Part shown: piece by piece, positions 27,373 through 35,732 of the stretch | How positions within the stretch are numbered: the stretch's first letter is position 1 | Layout of the letters: every line of letters starts with the position of its first letter | Assembly: GCA_046160865.1 (NCBI GenBank) | Contig: JBJXHG010000051.1 | Span: 5,359 to 69,358, forward strand | DNA: 64,000 bases | Direction of reading: 5' to 3' | Source of the DNA: JBJXHG01 sp046160865 | GTDB lineage: Bacteria > Planctomycetota > UBA1135 > GCA-002686595 | Position numbers and translations under genes: made by a program | Notes under the pieces: model-generated | Database searches by the model: none | Told to the model about the DNA's origin: nothing | What the model saw: the letters and a program-made list of their open reading frames with translations, nothing else

Positions 27373-27811
27373 GGCGTGGGTCTCCTCGATTCGAGTCATG
27401 ACGAAGCGTGCAACGGAGGGCGTGCACTGGCGAGCGACGCATCGCCGAATAGGCTCGTGCAAACCGATCCCGCTCGACGACCTCGAGTTCGTTATGCGCA
27501 GGCTCGAGATCGTACGAAAGCGAGTGAATGCGCTGAAGCACGAAGAAGCACGTCGTGGCGCGCGCGCGTGGCCAAGACTCACTCGTGTACATGGATTCCA
27601 GTACGCGCTCGGCGTTCGGCAGAAGCGGCTGCAGGTTCGGATGCTTGCTGGGATGGCGCCGTTGTCGCAGCGACTCGCTCGCGATCCATCGCCGGCGACT
27701 CACGGAACGCCGTTCGAGCGCGCGCGTGGGCCGCGCCAGCGTCGCGATCGCGAATGGCGCAACGCGAGTCGCTCACGCTTCGTGCTCGCAAGCGCCGTCT
27801 CCAGGGCTTGC
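27373..27811. other. 439-bp intergenic region between oleD and the PQQ-propeller lipoprotein
   Basis: Both flanking genes are on the minus strand, so this should contain the terminator of the ole operon and the promoter of the lipoprotein gene. Open frames cross it in several registers but encode basic, low-complexity residues without a recognisable family. I see no repeat or strong stem-loop that I can support. Confidence 0.4.
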
Positions 27812-28834
27812 TCAGGTCCGAGCCGCCGCCAAGTGCGCGCTTCTCATCGCCGCCACGACCCTCGCCGTCGCCTCCGGCATTCCCACACGCTCCACATACG
27901 CGAAGTCCCTCTTCGCGCTCGTCATGTCGTACGTATGCGAGCGTGCGAGCTGCAGCGCGAGGAAGCGCGTCATCGGCGGCTCGCCCTCTCGGCGTGACCA
28001 AGTCCACGCCGCTTCGCACAGCGCACCCGCGGCGTAAGCGACCGGCAACGACACGCGCTTCGTCACCGGCGCAATGCCAAGCTCGCCGAGCAGCGCGTTC
28101 ACCCACGTCCACAGTTGCACGGGCTCCTGCTGCGTCACGAAGTACGCCTGGCCGGCGTGCGGAGCGCGCGGCTCCAGGCGATCGGCGGCGCACACGTGCG
28201 CGTGCGCGGCATTGTCGATGTACGTCAAGCTGACTTCATTGTCGCCGCGACCGATGATGACGAGCCTGCGCGCGCGCGCGCGCGCGATCAGCCGCGGCAG
28301 GAGGTGCGGATCGCCCGGTCCGATGATGAGGTGCGGGCGCAGCGCGCACGTCGCGAGGCCTTGTTCACCGTCTCGGTCGTTCGCGGCGAGCACGAGTCGC
28401 TCGGCTTCCGCCTTGCTCGCCGGATAGTGCGCGAGGAACTTCGTCGGGTACGGCAAGTCGTTCGACGCGTTCACGTGGTCGCGGCCGTCGAAGCACACGC
28501 TCGGCGAGCTCGTGAAGACGAGACGCTGCACGCCGTTGGCACGGCATGCGTCGACGACGTGGCGCGTGCCGGCGACGTTCGTGCGCTCGTACTCCTCGCG
28601 CGCGCCCCAGATGCCGGCCTTGGCGGCGACGTGGAAGACCGTGTCGGCGCCCTTCATCGCGTGCGCGAGGCTCGTGCCGTCGGTGAGATCGCCCGTGACG
28701 TGCTGCGCGCCGAGCACGTCGAGCTGTCGATTCTTCGAGCGCGAGAACGACACGACCTCGTCGCCGCGCGCACACAGCTCGCGCACGATCGCGAGACCGA
28801 GAAAACCGCCGCCGCCAGTGACGAAGGCCTTCAA
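27812..28834 (-). CDS. oleD: 2-alkyl-3-oxoalkanoate reductase OleD
   Basis: NAD(P)H-dependent extended short-chain dehydrogenase that reduces the 2-alkyl-3-keto acid made by OleA to the 2-alkyl-3-hydroxy acid. The 340-residue product has the nucleotide loop VTGGGGFLG (5-13), the catalytic pair Tyr137/Lys141 in HYPASKAE, and an upstream serine region VFTSSPSVCFDGRDH that is characteristic of OleD/3-beta-HSD proteins. Length is normal. It is the last gene of the minus-strand cluster, 70 nt after oleC. Placement next to oleB and oleC makes the assignment firm. Confidence 0.92.
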   Translation of the reverse strand: MKAFVTGGGGFLGLAIVRELCARGDEVVSFSRSKNRQLDVLGAQHVTGDLTDGTSLAHAMKGADTVFHVAAKAGIWGAREEYERTNVAGTRHVVDACRANGVQRLVFTSSPSVCFDGRDHVNASNDLPYPTKFLAHYPASKAEAERLVLAANDRDGEQGLATCALRPHLIIGPGDPHLLPRLIARARARRLVIIGRGDNEVSLTYIDNAAHAHVCAADRLEPRAPHAGQAYFVTQQEPVQLWTWVNALLGELGIAPVTKRVSLPVAYAAGALCEAAWTWSRREGEPPMTRFLALQLARSHTYDMTSAKRDFAYVERVGMPEATARVVAAMRSAHLAAART

Positions 28835-28904
28835 CGCGCGCAGCTCCGCTCTCGAACACCCGGCTCGTGCGACACGAATGCGACGCGCGGGCGCGCGAGC
28901 CCGC

Positions 28905-30611
28905 TCACGCGTGTCTCTCCGCCCAGCGCTTCAACTCCTCGCGCCGGATCTTCGCGTTGTGGCGCACGTCGACGGGCAGCGACGAGCGGAAGCGGAACTC
29001 GCTCACGTGGGCGAGTGGCACGGCGCGCGCGCGCGCGCCGTCCGAAAACGTCGAACGCAGTTCGTCTTCGAAGCGCGCGCGCGCGCGCCGGCCGCGCGGC
29101 ATCGCGCCGTCTTTCGGCTGCACGACGAGCAGCGGCCGCTCGCTGCCGCGCGCGCCGATGCCGACCAGCGCACTGCGATGCACGCGCGGATGGCGGTTGT
29201 AGACGTTCTCGGTCGGCACAGGCGCGATGAGACCGCTGCTCGTCTGCAAGCGGTGCGACTTGCGGCCGCAGAACCACAGGCGTCCGTCGCCGTCGAAGTA
29301 GCCGAGGTCTCCCATGCGATGCCAGAAACGCGCGCCGTCCTCGATCTGCGCTGCACGCGTCGCGCCGGGATCGCCGTCGTACGCGCGTGTCGCCGCGGCG
29401 CTGCGCACGCAGATCTCGCCGAGCGTGCCGTGCGCGACGCGCAGATCCTCGCTCCAATGGCCGATCGGCTCGTCGCCGATGCGCACGATCTCGATGTCGA
29501 CGCCTGGCGCGGCGCGACCGATGCACGTGCCGGCGCCTGATTCCGAGCGCGCGCGCACGTCGCCGTCGATCTCGCGCCCCGCGATCGAAGTCACGGGCAA
29601 GCACTCCGTGGCCCCGTATGGCGTGTGCACGTCGGCGTCGCGCGCGAGGAGCGTGCGTAGGCCGGCGATCAAGGTCGGCTCGACCGGCGCACCCGCGATG
29701 AGCACGCGTCGTAACGTCGCGAGGCGCAATCCGCGCGCCGCGCAGTACGGCTGCACGCGTCGCCAGATCGCGGGCGATCCAAACGTGGTGGTGGCAGCGT
29801 GCGTCTCGATCGCGTGCACGATGTCGGCGGGATCGCAGCGGCCGGGCCGCGTGAAGTCGATGCGCGGGAAGACCGCCGTGATCTCGAGCGCGGGCGCGAA
29901 CAATGCGAACAGTGGAAAGCACGCTAGGTCGACTTCGCCAGGCTCGAAGCGGTACAGCGCGCGCAACGCGGCGATCTGCGCCTGGAACTGAGCGTGCGTG
30001 TACACGACGCCTTTCGCCGGCCCCGTGCTGCCGGACGTGAAGAGCACGGCGGCCTCGTCACCGGGCGACGTGCGCACATCGACACGCGTGTTGCGCCCGC
30101 GGCGCACGAGCTCGTCGATCGCGATCGTGCCCGGGAACGCGTGCGCGCCGACGGTGATCGCCGTGCGAATCGACGGCAGCCGTGCTGCATGGAGCGCGCG
30201 CACGAGCTGCGCGAGCGGCACGCCGAAGAAGACTTCCGGTGTCGAGCGCGCGAGTGCCGCGATCACCGCCGACTTGCCGAGGCCCGGATCGACGAGCACC
30301 GGCACCGCGCGCAGCAGGAAGAGCGCGTGCACGATCGCAATGAGTTCCGCGCCGGGTCGCACGAAGACGGCCGCGCGCGTGCCCGGCTCGACGCCGCTCG
30401 CGACGAGACCGGCGGCGATCGCGCGTGTGCGCGCGTCGAGCTCGCTGTACGTCGTCGAGCGCCACGCTCGCCCTCTGCGACTCAACGGCTCGACGATCGC
30501 CGCGCGCGCCGGTGCACGGAGCGCGGTGCGCGCGAGGAAGCTCGCGACGTTCGCGTCGCTCGTGCCGACCGTGTCCGCGCTCGTCGCGATCGTGCTGACG
30601 CGCGTCGTCAC
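28905..30611 (-). CDS. oleC: Beta-lactone synthetase OleC
   Basis: AMP-forming-fold enzyme of the ANL superfamily which in olefin pathways activates the 2-alkyl-3-hydroxy acid and closes it to a beta-lactone. The 568-residue product has the phosphate loop LFTSGSTGPAKGVVYTH (190-206), the adenine motif HTPYGATECLP and the hinge GDLGYFDGDGRLWFCGRKSH, and ends with a short C-terminal lobe. The GTG at 30611 is chosen because it overlaps the oleB stop (GTGA); the in-frame extension upstream lies over oleB and is not credible. Order oleB-oleC-oleD is the classical one. Confidence 0.92.
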   Translation of the reverse strand: MTTRVSTIATSADTVGTSDANVASFLARTALRAPARAAIVEPLSRRGRAWRSTTYSELDARTRAIAAGLVASGVEPGTRAAVFVRPGAELIAIVHALFLLRAVPVLVDPGLGKSAVIAALARSTPEVFFGVPLAQLVRALHAARLPSIRTAITVGAHAFPGTIAIDELVRRGRNTRVDVRTSPGDEAAVLFTSGSTGPAKGVVYTHAQFQAQIAALRALYRFEPGEVDLACFPLFALFAPALEITAVFPRIDFTRPGRCDPADIVHAIETHAATTTFGSPAIWRRVQPYCAARGLRLATLRRVLIAGAPVEPTLIAGLRTLLARDADVHTPYGATECLPVTSIAGREIDGDVRARSESGAGTCIGRAAPGVDIEIVRIGDEPIGHWSEDLRVAHGTLGEICVRSAAATRAYDGDPGATRAAQIEDGARFWHRMGDLGYFDGDGRLWFCGRKSHRLQTSSGLIAPVPTENVYNRHPRVHRSALVGIGARGSERPLLVVQPKDGAMPRGRRARARFEDELRSTFSDGARARAVPLAHVSEFRFRSSLPVDVRHNAKIRREELKRWAERHA

Positions 30612-31519
30612 GGCAGCGGGTGGCGCGCGAAGAAGCTGGACAGCGCGCGCTCGATCTCGTCGGGCGCTTCTTCGAACAAGTAGTGGCCGGCGCTCGCGAG
30701 CTTCACGACTTCGGCGTTCGGCAAGTGACGTTGCCACTCCTCACGGAACGCGGGCGTGAAGCAGAAGTCGCGCTCGCCCCAGATCACGAGAGCCGGACGA
30801 TCGCGAAACTGTTGCAGCGCGGCGCCCGTCGCGGCGAGCTCGGCGTACGACGGATGCGCGGGCGACATCGGGATGTCCGAGACGAAGCTGGCGATCGCAG
30901 CGCGATCGGCGGCGTTTCTATAAGGAAAGAGGAGGCCCGCCTTGGCGGTCGCGCCAAGGCGCTCGGGCCGATGCATCGCCATGCGCGTCGCGAGTCCCGC
31001 GAACGCATTCATGCGGCGGATCAGGAACGGCCCGACGATCGGTGTGCGACACGCGCGAATGCGCCACGGCATGCGCGTCGACGGAAACGCAGCCGTGTTC
31101 GTGATCACGAGACGCGCGACGAGTTCGGGGTGCCGGCGCGCGAAGCCGAAGCCGATCGCGCCGCCCCAATCGTGCACGAGCAGCGTGATGCGCTCGAGCC
31201 CGAGCGCGAGCACGAGGCGCTCGAGGTTGTCGACATGGTCGACGAGACGCAGCGTCGCGTTCGCGGGCTTGTCCGAGAGTCCGCAGCCGATGTGGTCGAG
31301 CGCGACGACACGGTGCTCGCGGCTGTGTGCGCGCACGATGCGCCGGAACAGGAACGACCAAGTCGGATTGCCGTGCACGCACACGATTGGCGGCGCGCCA
31401 CGCGGACCTTCATCGACGTACGCGAGCCGACCGGCCGGGACCTCGACCACGTGACGCGCGAACGGGAACTCCGCGGCGATCTCGGGCGGCAACGGCGACG
31501 AGGCGACGGCGCTCTCCAT
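30608..31519 (-). CDS. oleB: Beta-lactone decarboxylase OleB
   Basis: Alpha/beta-hydrolase of the haloalkane-dehalogenase-like branch that removes CO2 from the beta-lactone to give a cis-olefin. Visible features in 303 residues: oxyanion motif VHGNPTWSFLFR, the nucleophile Asp117 in LLVHDWGGAIG, the acid region WGERDFCF and catalytic His279 in SAGHYLFEEAP. An Asp nucleophile rather than Ser is the mark of OleB/dehalogenases. The start lies 2 nt from the end of the phosphopantetheinyl transferase gene and the stop overlaps oleC, so all three are coupled. Confidence 0.92.
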   Translation of the reverse strand: MESAVASSPLPPEIAAEFPFARHVVEVPAGRLAYVDEGPRGAPPIVCVHGNPTWSFLFRRIVRAHSREHRVVALDHIGCGLSDKPANATLRLVDHVDNLERLVLALGLERITLLVHDWGGAIGFGFARRHPELVARLVITNTAAFPSTRMPWRIRACRTPIVGPFLIRRMNAFAGLATRMAMHRPERLGATAKAGLLFPYRNAADRAAIASFVSDIPMSPAHPSYAELAATGAALQQFRDRPALVIWGERDFCFTPAFREEWQRHLPNAEVVKLASAGHYLFEEAPDEIERALSSFFARHPLP

Positions 31520-31520
31520 G

Positions 31521-32111
31521 TCACGCGCTCCACGTCCACGTGACGCCGGGCGTCGCGTCGGATTCGACGGCCACGGCCGCGACGTGCGCGCCGCGGACCG
31601 CGTGCGCGACGACGGTGCGCAGGCCGCGGTGCTCGATCAGCGTGCGCTCGAGGTCGAGCACGGCCACGACGCGACACAGCGCGAGCTCGGCGAGCCCGAC
31701 GCGGCGCATCTTGAGCACGGCTTCCTTCGCGGTCCACGCGCGGAAGAAGCGCGCCGTATCGTCGCCGCCGAGCGCACGGATCTCTGCGTCGTTCAGCACG
31801 TAGTGCACGAGCGCGGGATCGCGGTCCGCCACCTGCTCGACGTCGATGCCGACCGGCGCGCGCGCGAGCACGGCGGCGCCGCAATCGCGCGCGTGGCTCA
31901 CGGACCAATGCCAGCCGTTCGCGGCGAGCGGAACGCCGTCCGCGTCGCGCTCGAACGCGATCGCGTCGATGCCGATCTGCTTGCGCGCCATGTCGAGCGC
32001 ACGGTACGCGCGCTCGCGTTGCGCGGCGACGCGCACGGGACCGTGCCGCGACTCGTCGCCGCTCTCGACGAGCAGAACCGGCACCAGCAGCGCGAGCGGA
32101 GCGATCGTCAC
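31521..32111 (-). CDS. 4'-phosphopantetheinyl transferase, Sfp-type
   Basis: Transfers phosphopantetheine from CoA to the serine of an acyl carrier protein. The 196-residue product has HWSVSHA (68-74), the Mg-binding GIDVEQV (Asp90, Glu92) and FRAWTAKEAVLK (Lys129, Glu130, Lys134), the three signature motifs of the family. GTG 32111 overlaps the stop of the FabI-like gene (GTGA). A private transferase inside the cluster implies that the cluster's own ACP is not served well by the housekeeping AcpS (inference). Confidence 0.92.
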   Translation of the reverse strand: MTIAPLALLVPVLLVESGDESRHGPVRVAAQRERAYRALDMARKQIGIDAIAFERDADGVPLAANGWHWSVSHARDCGAAVLARAPVGIDVEQVADRDPALVHYVLNDAEIRALGGDDTARFFRAWTAKEAVLKMRRVGLAELALCRVVAVLDLERTLIEHRGLRTVVAHAVRGAHVAAVAVESDATPGVTWTWSA

Positions 32112-32917
32112 GCGCGCTCCTCGACGCGCGTCGCGCGCCGCACGATGTCTTCGTCGAAGTAGTTGACGCTCATGCCCGCGTCGACGACGAGGCTCTGCGC
32201 GTTGATGCCAGAGCTGCGCGGGCTGAGGAGGAAGAGCACGGCATCGGCGACTTCCTCGGTCGCGAGTGCGCGCTTGCGCAGCGTCGCGGCCTGCGCGTAG
32301 AGGTAGCTCTCGACGTAGCCCGGGATGCCGCCCGACGACGACGTCTTCAAGAGGCCCGCGTTCACGGAGTTGAAGCGCACGTTCGCTGCGCTGAAGCTCT
32401 TGGCGAGAAAGACGACGGCCGAGTCGAGCGCGGCCTTCACCGGCGCCATGTAACCGTAGTTCAGGGCGGCCATGCGCGTCGTCGAGATCGACAACGCGAC
32501 GACGGCCGCGTCGTTCGTGAAGCGGCCTTTCAGCGCGTTCGCGAGCGCGATCAGCGAGTAGCACGAGACGTCGACGGCGCGCAGGAAGTCGGCGCGGTCC
32601 GTCTCGTGGAACGCGACCGGGCCGCGAGCGTAGCTCGCATGCGCGATCGAGTGCACGAAGCCGTCGAGGCGCACGTCGTCCTGCTCGAGATCCGCGCGCA
32701 GACGATCGATCGAGGCCGCGTCGGCGACGTCGCACACGAGGATCTTCCCACTCGGCGCGAGCTTGGCGACGTCGTCGCGACGCTTCTGCGTGTGCACGGT
32801 GTAGACGACGCGCGCGCCGGCCTCGATCAGGCGTTGTGCGACGTGCCACGCGACGCTCTTCTTGTTCGCGACGCCGGCGACGAGCACGGTCTTGCCTTCC
32901 AGCGCGAGGAAGCTCAT
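32108..32917 (-). CDS. FabI-like enoyl-ACP reductase family protein, atypical active site
   Basis: Short-chain dehydrogenase of the FabI type, 269 residues. The FabI-style nucleotide loop GVANKKSVAW replaces the GxxxGxG of ordinary reductases, and VHSIAHA is typical of FabI. The Tyr-x6-Lys pair is present as Tyr154/Lys161 in NYGYMAPVKAAL. The first tyrosine of the FabI site (LSYLGA in E. coli) is missing: the segment reads LSISTTR. It might still reduce enoyl-ACP, or it may have shifted to another reduction. It lies between the dehydratase and the phosphopantetheinyl transferase with 4-nt overlaps on both sides. Confidence 0.85.
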   Translation of the reverse strand: MSFLALEGKTVLVAGVANKKSVAWHVAQRLIEAGARVVYTVHTQKRRDDVAKLAPSGKILVCDVADAASIDRLRADLEQDDVRLDGFVHSIAHASYARGPVAFHETDRADFLRAVDVSCYSLIALANALKGRFTNDAAVVALSISTTRMAALNYGYMAPVKAALDSAVVFLAKSFSAANVRFNSVNAGLLKTSSSGGIPGYVESYLYAQAATLRKRALATEEVADAVLFLLSPRSSGINAQSLVVDAGMSVNYFDEDIVRRATRVEERA

Positions 32918-33486
32918 GGCGCGTGCTCGCGAGCGACTTGCGTCTGCGCGTCGAGGATCGCGACGGTGAACGTGAGGCGCGCGACGAGCGCGCCGTCGCA
33001 CGTGACCTTGCCGGAGAGGTAGCGCGCGTTCGCGGCGCTGTCCTCGAGCGTCACGTCGGCTTGCACGAGATCGCCCGGGCGGACGAGCCTCTTGAAGCGC
33101 GCGTCGGTGATGCGCGCGAGCACGGGCACGGAGCCCGAGTTGACACTGTCCGGCAGCGACAAGAGCAGTGCGCCGCTCTGGAACACGAACTCGGACAGGA
33201 TCACACCGGGCAAGATCGGCTGACCGGGGTAGTGGCCGCGGAAGAGATCGAGATCCGTGGGCACGCGCCACTGCGTCACGATCGTCGTCGCGTCGCGCGC
33301 GACGATGCGGTCGACGAAGAGGAACGGATCGCGGTGGGGGATCGCGGACTCGATCGCAGCGCGGTCGGTGCTCGCGCCGTGCGCGCGCAGCGGCGCCGGA
33401 CAGTCGGCGCGTATCGCTTTCGTGCGGCCGGTGCCGGGCAGCGCCGAACGATCGTCGTCCGGCGACGCCGCGCGTTCAGATGCCAC
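32914..33486 (-). CDS. FabZ/FabA-like hotdog 3-hydroxyacyl-ACP dehydratase
   Basis: Hotdog-fold dehydratase, 190 residues. IPHRDPFLFVDRI and RGHYPGQPILPGVILSEF contain the catalytic pair His85 and Glu99 of the FabZ family. The first 45 residues are an extension not seen in housekeeping FabZ. GTG 33486 is the best available start and overlaps the 3' end of the FabG-like gene by 11 nt. In the cluster it would remove water from the beta-hydroxyacyl-ACP after the FabG-like step, setting one double bond per cycle. Confidence 0.88.
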   Translation of the reverse strand: MASERAASPDDDRSALPGTGRTKAIRADCPAPLRAHGASTDRAAIESAIPHRDPFLFVDRIVARDATTIVTQWRVPTDLDLFRGHYPGQPILPGVILSEFVFQSGALLLSLPDSVNSGSVPVLARITDARFKRLVRPGDLVQADVTLEDSAANARYLSGKVTCDGALVARLTFTVAILDAQTQVAREHAP

Positions 33487-34243
33487 CGGTGACCTCCAGC
33501 GTGGCGCCGTTGATGTACGAAGCGTGCGGCGAGCAGAGCGAGAGCACGGCGTACGCGATCTCATGCGGGTCGCCGAAGCGGCCGACCGGAACGCTCGCAA
33601 GATGCGCGCGTTTCGCTTCGTCGGAAAGATCGGCGAGCAGCTCGGTGTCGACGAAGCCCGGCGACACGCAGTTGGCGGTGATCTTCTTCTTGCCGACCTC
33701 GCGCGCGAGCGAGCGCATCAAGCCGATCTGTCCAGCTTTCGACGCGCCGTAGTTCGCTTGCCCGGCGAAGCCGTGCTGCGCAGCGGGCGACGTCACGAAC
33801 ACGATGCGCCCGTAGCGATTGCGCAGCATGCTCTGCACGGCGAATTTCGCCATGTGGAAGCTGCCGGTGAGATTCGTCGCGAGCACGGCTTGCCAATCCT
33901 CGGGCTTCATCGTGCCGACGATCGCGTCGCGGCGCAGACCGGCGTTCGAGACGAGAACGTGCACTCCGCTCGGCTCGACGGACTCCATCTCCTCCCAGAA
34001 AGCTTGCACTTGCGCGTAGTCGGCGACGTCGAAGCGGTGCAGCGCGAGGCGCTCGGCACGCGCTCCGAGCGAGCGTGCGAGCTCGTGCGCTGTGTCCTCG
34101 CCGCTCTTGTACGTCGCGTGCACGCGCGCGCCCGCAGCGAGGAAAGCGGTCGTGATCGCGCGGCCGATGCCGCGCGTGCCGCCGGTGACGACGGCGACCT
34201 GGTTCTCGAACGCGCCGTCGAACTTCATGCCATCGTGCGTCAT
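33476..34243 (-). CDS. FabG-like 3-oxoacyl-ACP reductase
   Basis: Classical short-chain dehydrogenase, 255 residues. Cofactor loop VVTGGTRGIGRA (18-29), NAG at 100-102, and the catalytic Ser152, Tyr165, Lys169 in TSPAAQHGFAGQANYGASKAG. The C-terminus YINGATLEVTGGI matches FabG. ATG 34243 overlaps the upstream oxidoreductase stop (ATGA); ATG 34228 is a weaker alternative. In this operon it should reduce the 3-ketoacyl group formed by the ketosynthase. Confidence 0.9.
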   Translation of the reverse strand: MTHDGMKFDGAFENQVAVVTGGTRGIGRAITTAFLAAGARVHATYKSGEDTAHELARSLGARAERLALHRFDVADYAQVQAFWEEMESVEPSGVHVLVSNAGLRRDAIVGTMKPEDWQAVLATNLTGSFHMAKFAVQSMLRNRYGRIVFVTSPAAQHGFAGQANYGASKAGQIGLMRSLAREVGKKKITANCVSPGFVDTELLADLSDEAKRAHLASVPVGRFGDPHEIAYAVLSLCSPHASYINGATLEVTGGI

Positions 34244-35715
34244 GCGAGTGCTTGGATGCGGCTGTGCAAATACGCGTCGGCCTTGTTCGCCGCGATCACG
34301 CCGTAGTTCGCGGCGCCGAGCCAGCCCGACATGATGATGCCGACGCTGCCGGCGTGATAGAGGCCTGCGATCTCCTTCGGCAGGTCGAAGCTGTACTGCA
34401 GGCCTTCGTACTTCGTGCCGAACGACGCGCCGCGAGGGTGTTGCGTGTAGAACTGGAACGTGCGCGGCGTGGCGGCCTCGACGTGGTCGATCTTCCGGCG
34501 AACACCGGGCAGCACGCGCTCGAGGCACGCCAGCGTCGTGTCGACGAGCGCTTCCTTCTCGCGCGCGTACGCGGCGTCGTCGAGCGTCGCCCAATCGGCG
34601 AAGTGCGCGTTCGTCGAGCTCACGATCGTGTAGCGATCGCTGCCCGGCCGCGTCTTCGGATAATAGAAGGAGAACGTGCGGCTCTCGCCGTGCAGATCGC
34701 ACAGCGCTTCGGAGCTGAACTCCGGCCGCGCCGACGTGAACCAGAGGTCGGTGACGAACGGCAGGCTCTCGCCCGCGCGCAGGCCGAGGTAGACCTGCGT
34801 GCTCGAGTTGTTGAGGCGCACCGCGCGCACGCCGGTCGCGTAGGCAGGCGAGAAGTGCTCGATGCCGACGAGGCGCTCGACGGTCGTCTTCAAGCTCGCG
34901 TTGCTGACGATCGCGTCACACGCGAGGAAGCGCTCAGCCGCATGAACGCCCACCACGCGGCCGCCTTCGACGCGAATCCGCTCGACCTCGACTTTGTGGA
35001 AGAGATCCGCGCCGTTCTTCTTCAGCTCGGCCTTCATGGCCGCGACGAGCTTGTCGGTGCCGCCGGAGAACGTGAACACGCCCTGGCTCATGAAGTTGCC
35101 GAACACGATCGCGTAGGCGATCGCCGGATCGTCGAGCGTCGAGCCGTTCGCGTAGGCGATCGGCTCGAGCAGCAAGCGGTGCACGTCGTTGCGGCCGGGG
35201 AAGTGGCGCTCGAACAAGTCGCGCACGGTCTCGCCGGTGTCGGAGAAGAAGTCGCGGCCGCGGATCTCGGCGAAGAAACCCTGGACGGTCTTGCGCGCGA
35301 GACCGAAGACGTCGACGAGCTTCTGCGTGAAGTCCGCTTCCGTGAACGTCGTCTCGAGCTCGAACTGCGGGTTCGAGAAACGGACGCTCTCGAGCTGCAC
35401 GATCGACTCGGCGATCTCTGCATTCCAGTACTTGCGGCAAGTCTTCTTCATGCCGACGGGAAAGCCGTGCAGCGACACGTCGAACACGTGTCCGCCGCGG
35501 CGCTTGAACCACGTCGCGAGCCCGCCGAAGTTGTAGTGCTGCTCGAGCACGGCGACCGAATGTCCGGCGCGCGCGAGCACGTTCGCCGCCGTGAGGCCGC
35601 CGAGGCCGCTGCCGATCACGATCAAGTCGTAGCGCTCGCGCGCACCCGCGAGCGCATCGCGCTCGCTCGGCGCCTTGCCATCGCTGCTGCCCTTGAAGTA
35701 CTTGCGCTCGCGCAT
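34240..35715 (-). CDS. CrtI/phytoene-desaturase-like FAD oxidoreductase (first copy)
   Basis: FAD-dependent oxidoreductase of the phytoene desaturase/carotenoid isomerase superfamily, 491 residues. The dinucleotide loop YDLIVIGSGLGGLTAANVLA starts near residue 29 and is followed by VLEQHYNFGG. Other cues are VFTFSGGTDKLVAAMKAEL and the C-terminal FAD-sealing segment LYHAGSVGIIMSGWLGAANYG. The family acts on carotenoids, but members also act on other polyene lipids. There is no carotenoid gene (crtB, crtE) in the window, so an acyl chain is the more likely substrate here (inference). It shares superfamily but not close identity with the neighbouring copy. Confidence 0.85.
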   Translation of the reverse strand: MRERKYFKGSSDGKAPSERDALAGARERYDLIVIGSGLGGLTAANVLARAGHSVAVLEQHYNFGGLATWFKRRGGHVFDVSLHGFPVGMKKTCRKYWNAEIAESIVQLESVRFSNPQFELETTFTEADFTQKLVDVFGLARKTVQGFFAEIRGRDFFSDTGETVRDLFERHFPGRNDVHRLLLEPIAYANGSTLDDPAIAYAIVFGNFMSQGVFTFSGGTDKLVAAMKAELKKNGADLFHKVEVERIRVEGGRVVGVHAAERFLACDAIVSNASLKTTVERLVGIEHFSPAYATGVRAVRLNNSSTQVYLGLRAGESLPFVTDLWFTSARPEFSSEALCDLHGESRTFSFYYPKTRPGSDRYTIVSSTNAHFADWATLDDAAYAREKEALVDTTLACLERVLPGVRRKIDHVEAATPRTFQFYTQHPRGASFGTKYEGLQYSFDLPKEIAGLYHAGSVGIIMSGWLGAANYGVIAANKADAYLHSRIQALA

Positions 35716-35732
35716 GCGTCGTCGTCGTGGGC

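Noticed and set aside
27227..27703. 158-codon minus-strand frame in the gap before the lipoprotein gene
   Set aside because: No domain, overlaps the lipoprotein start, atypical residues.
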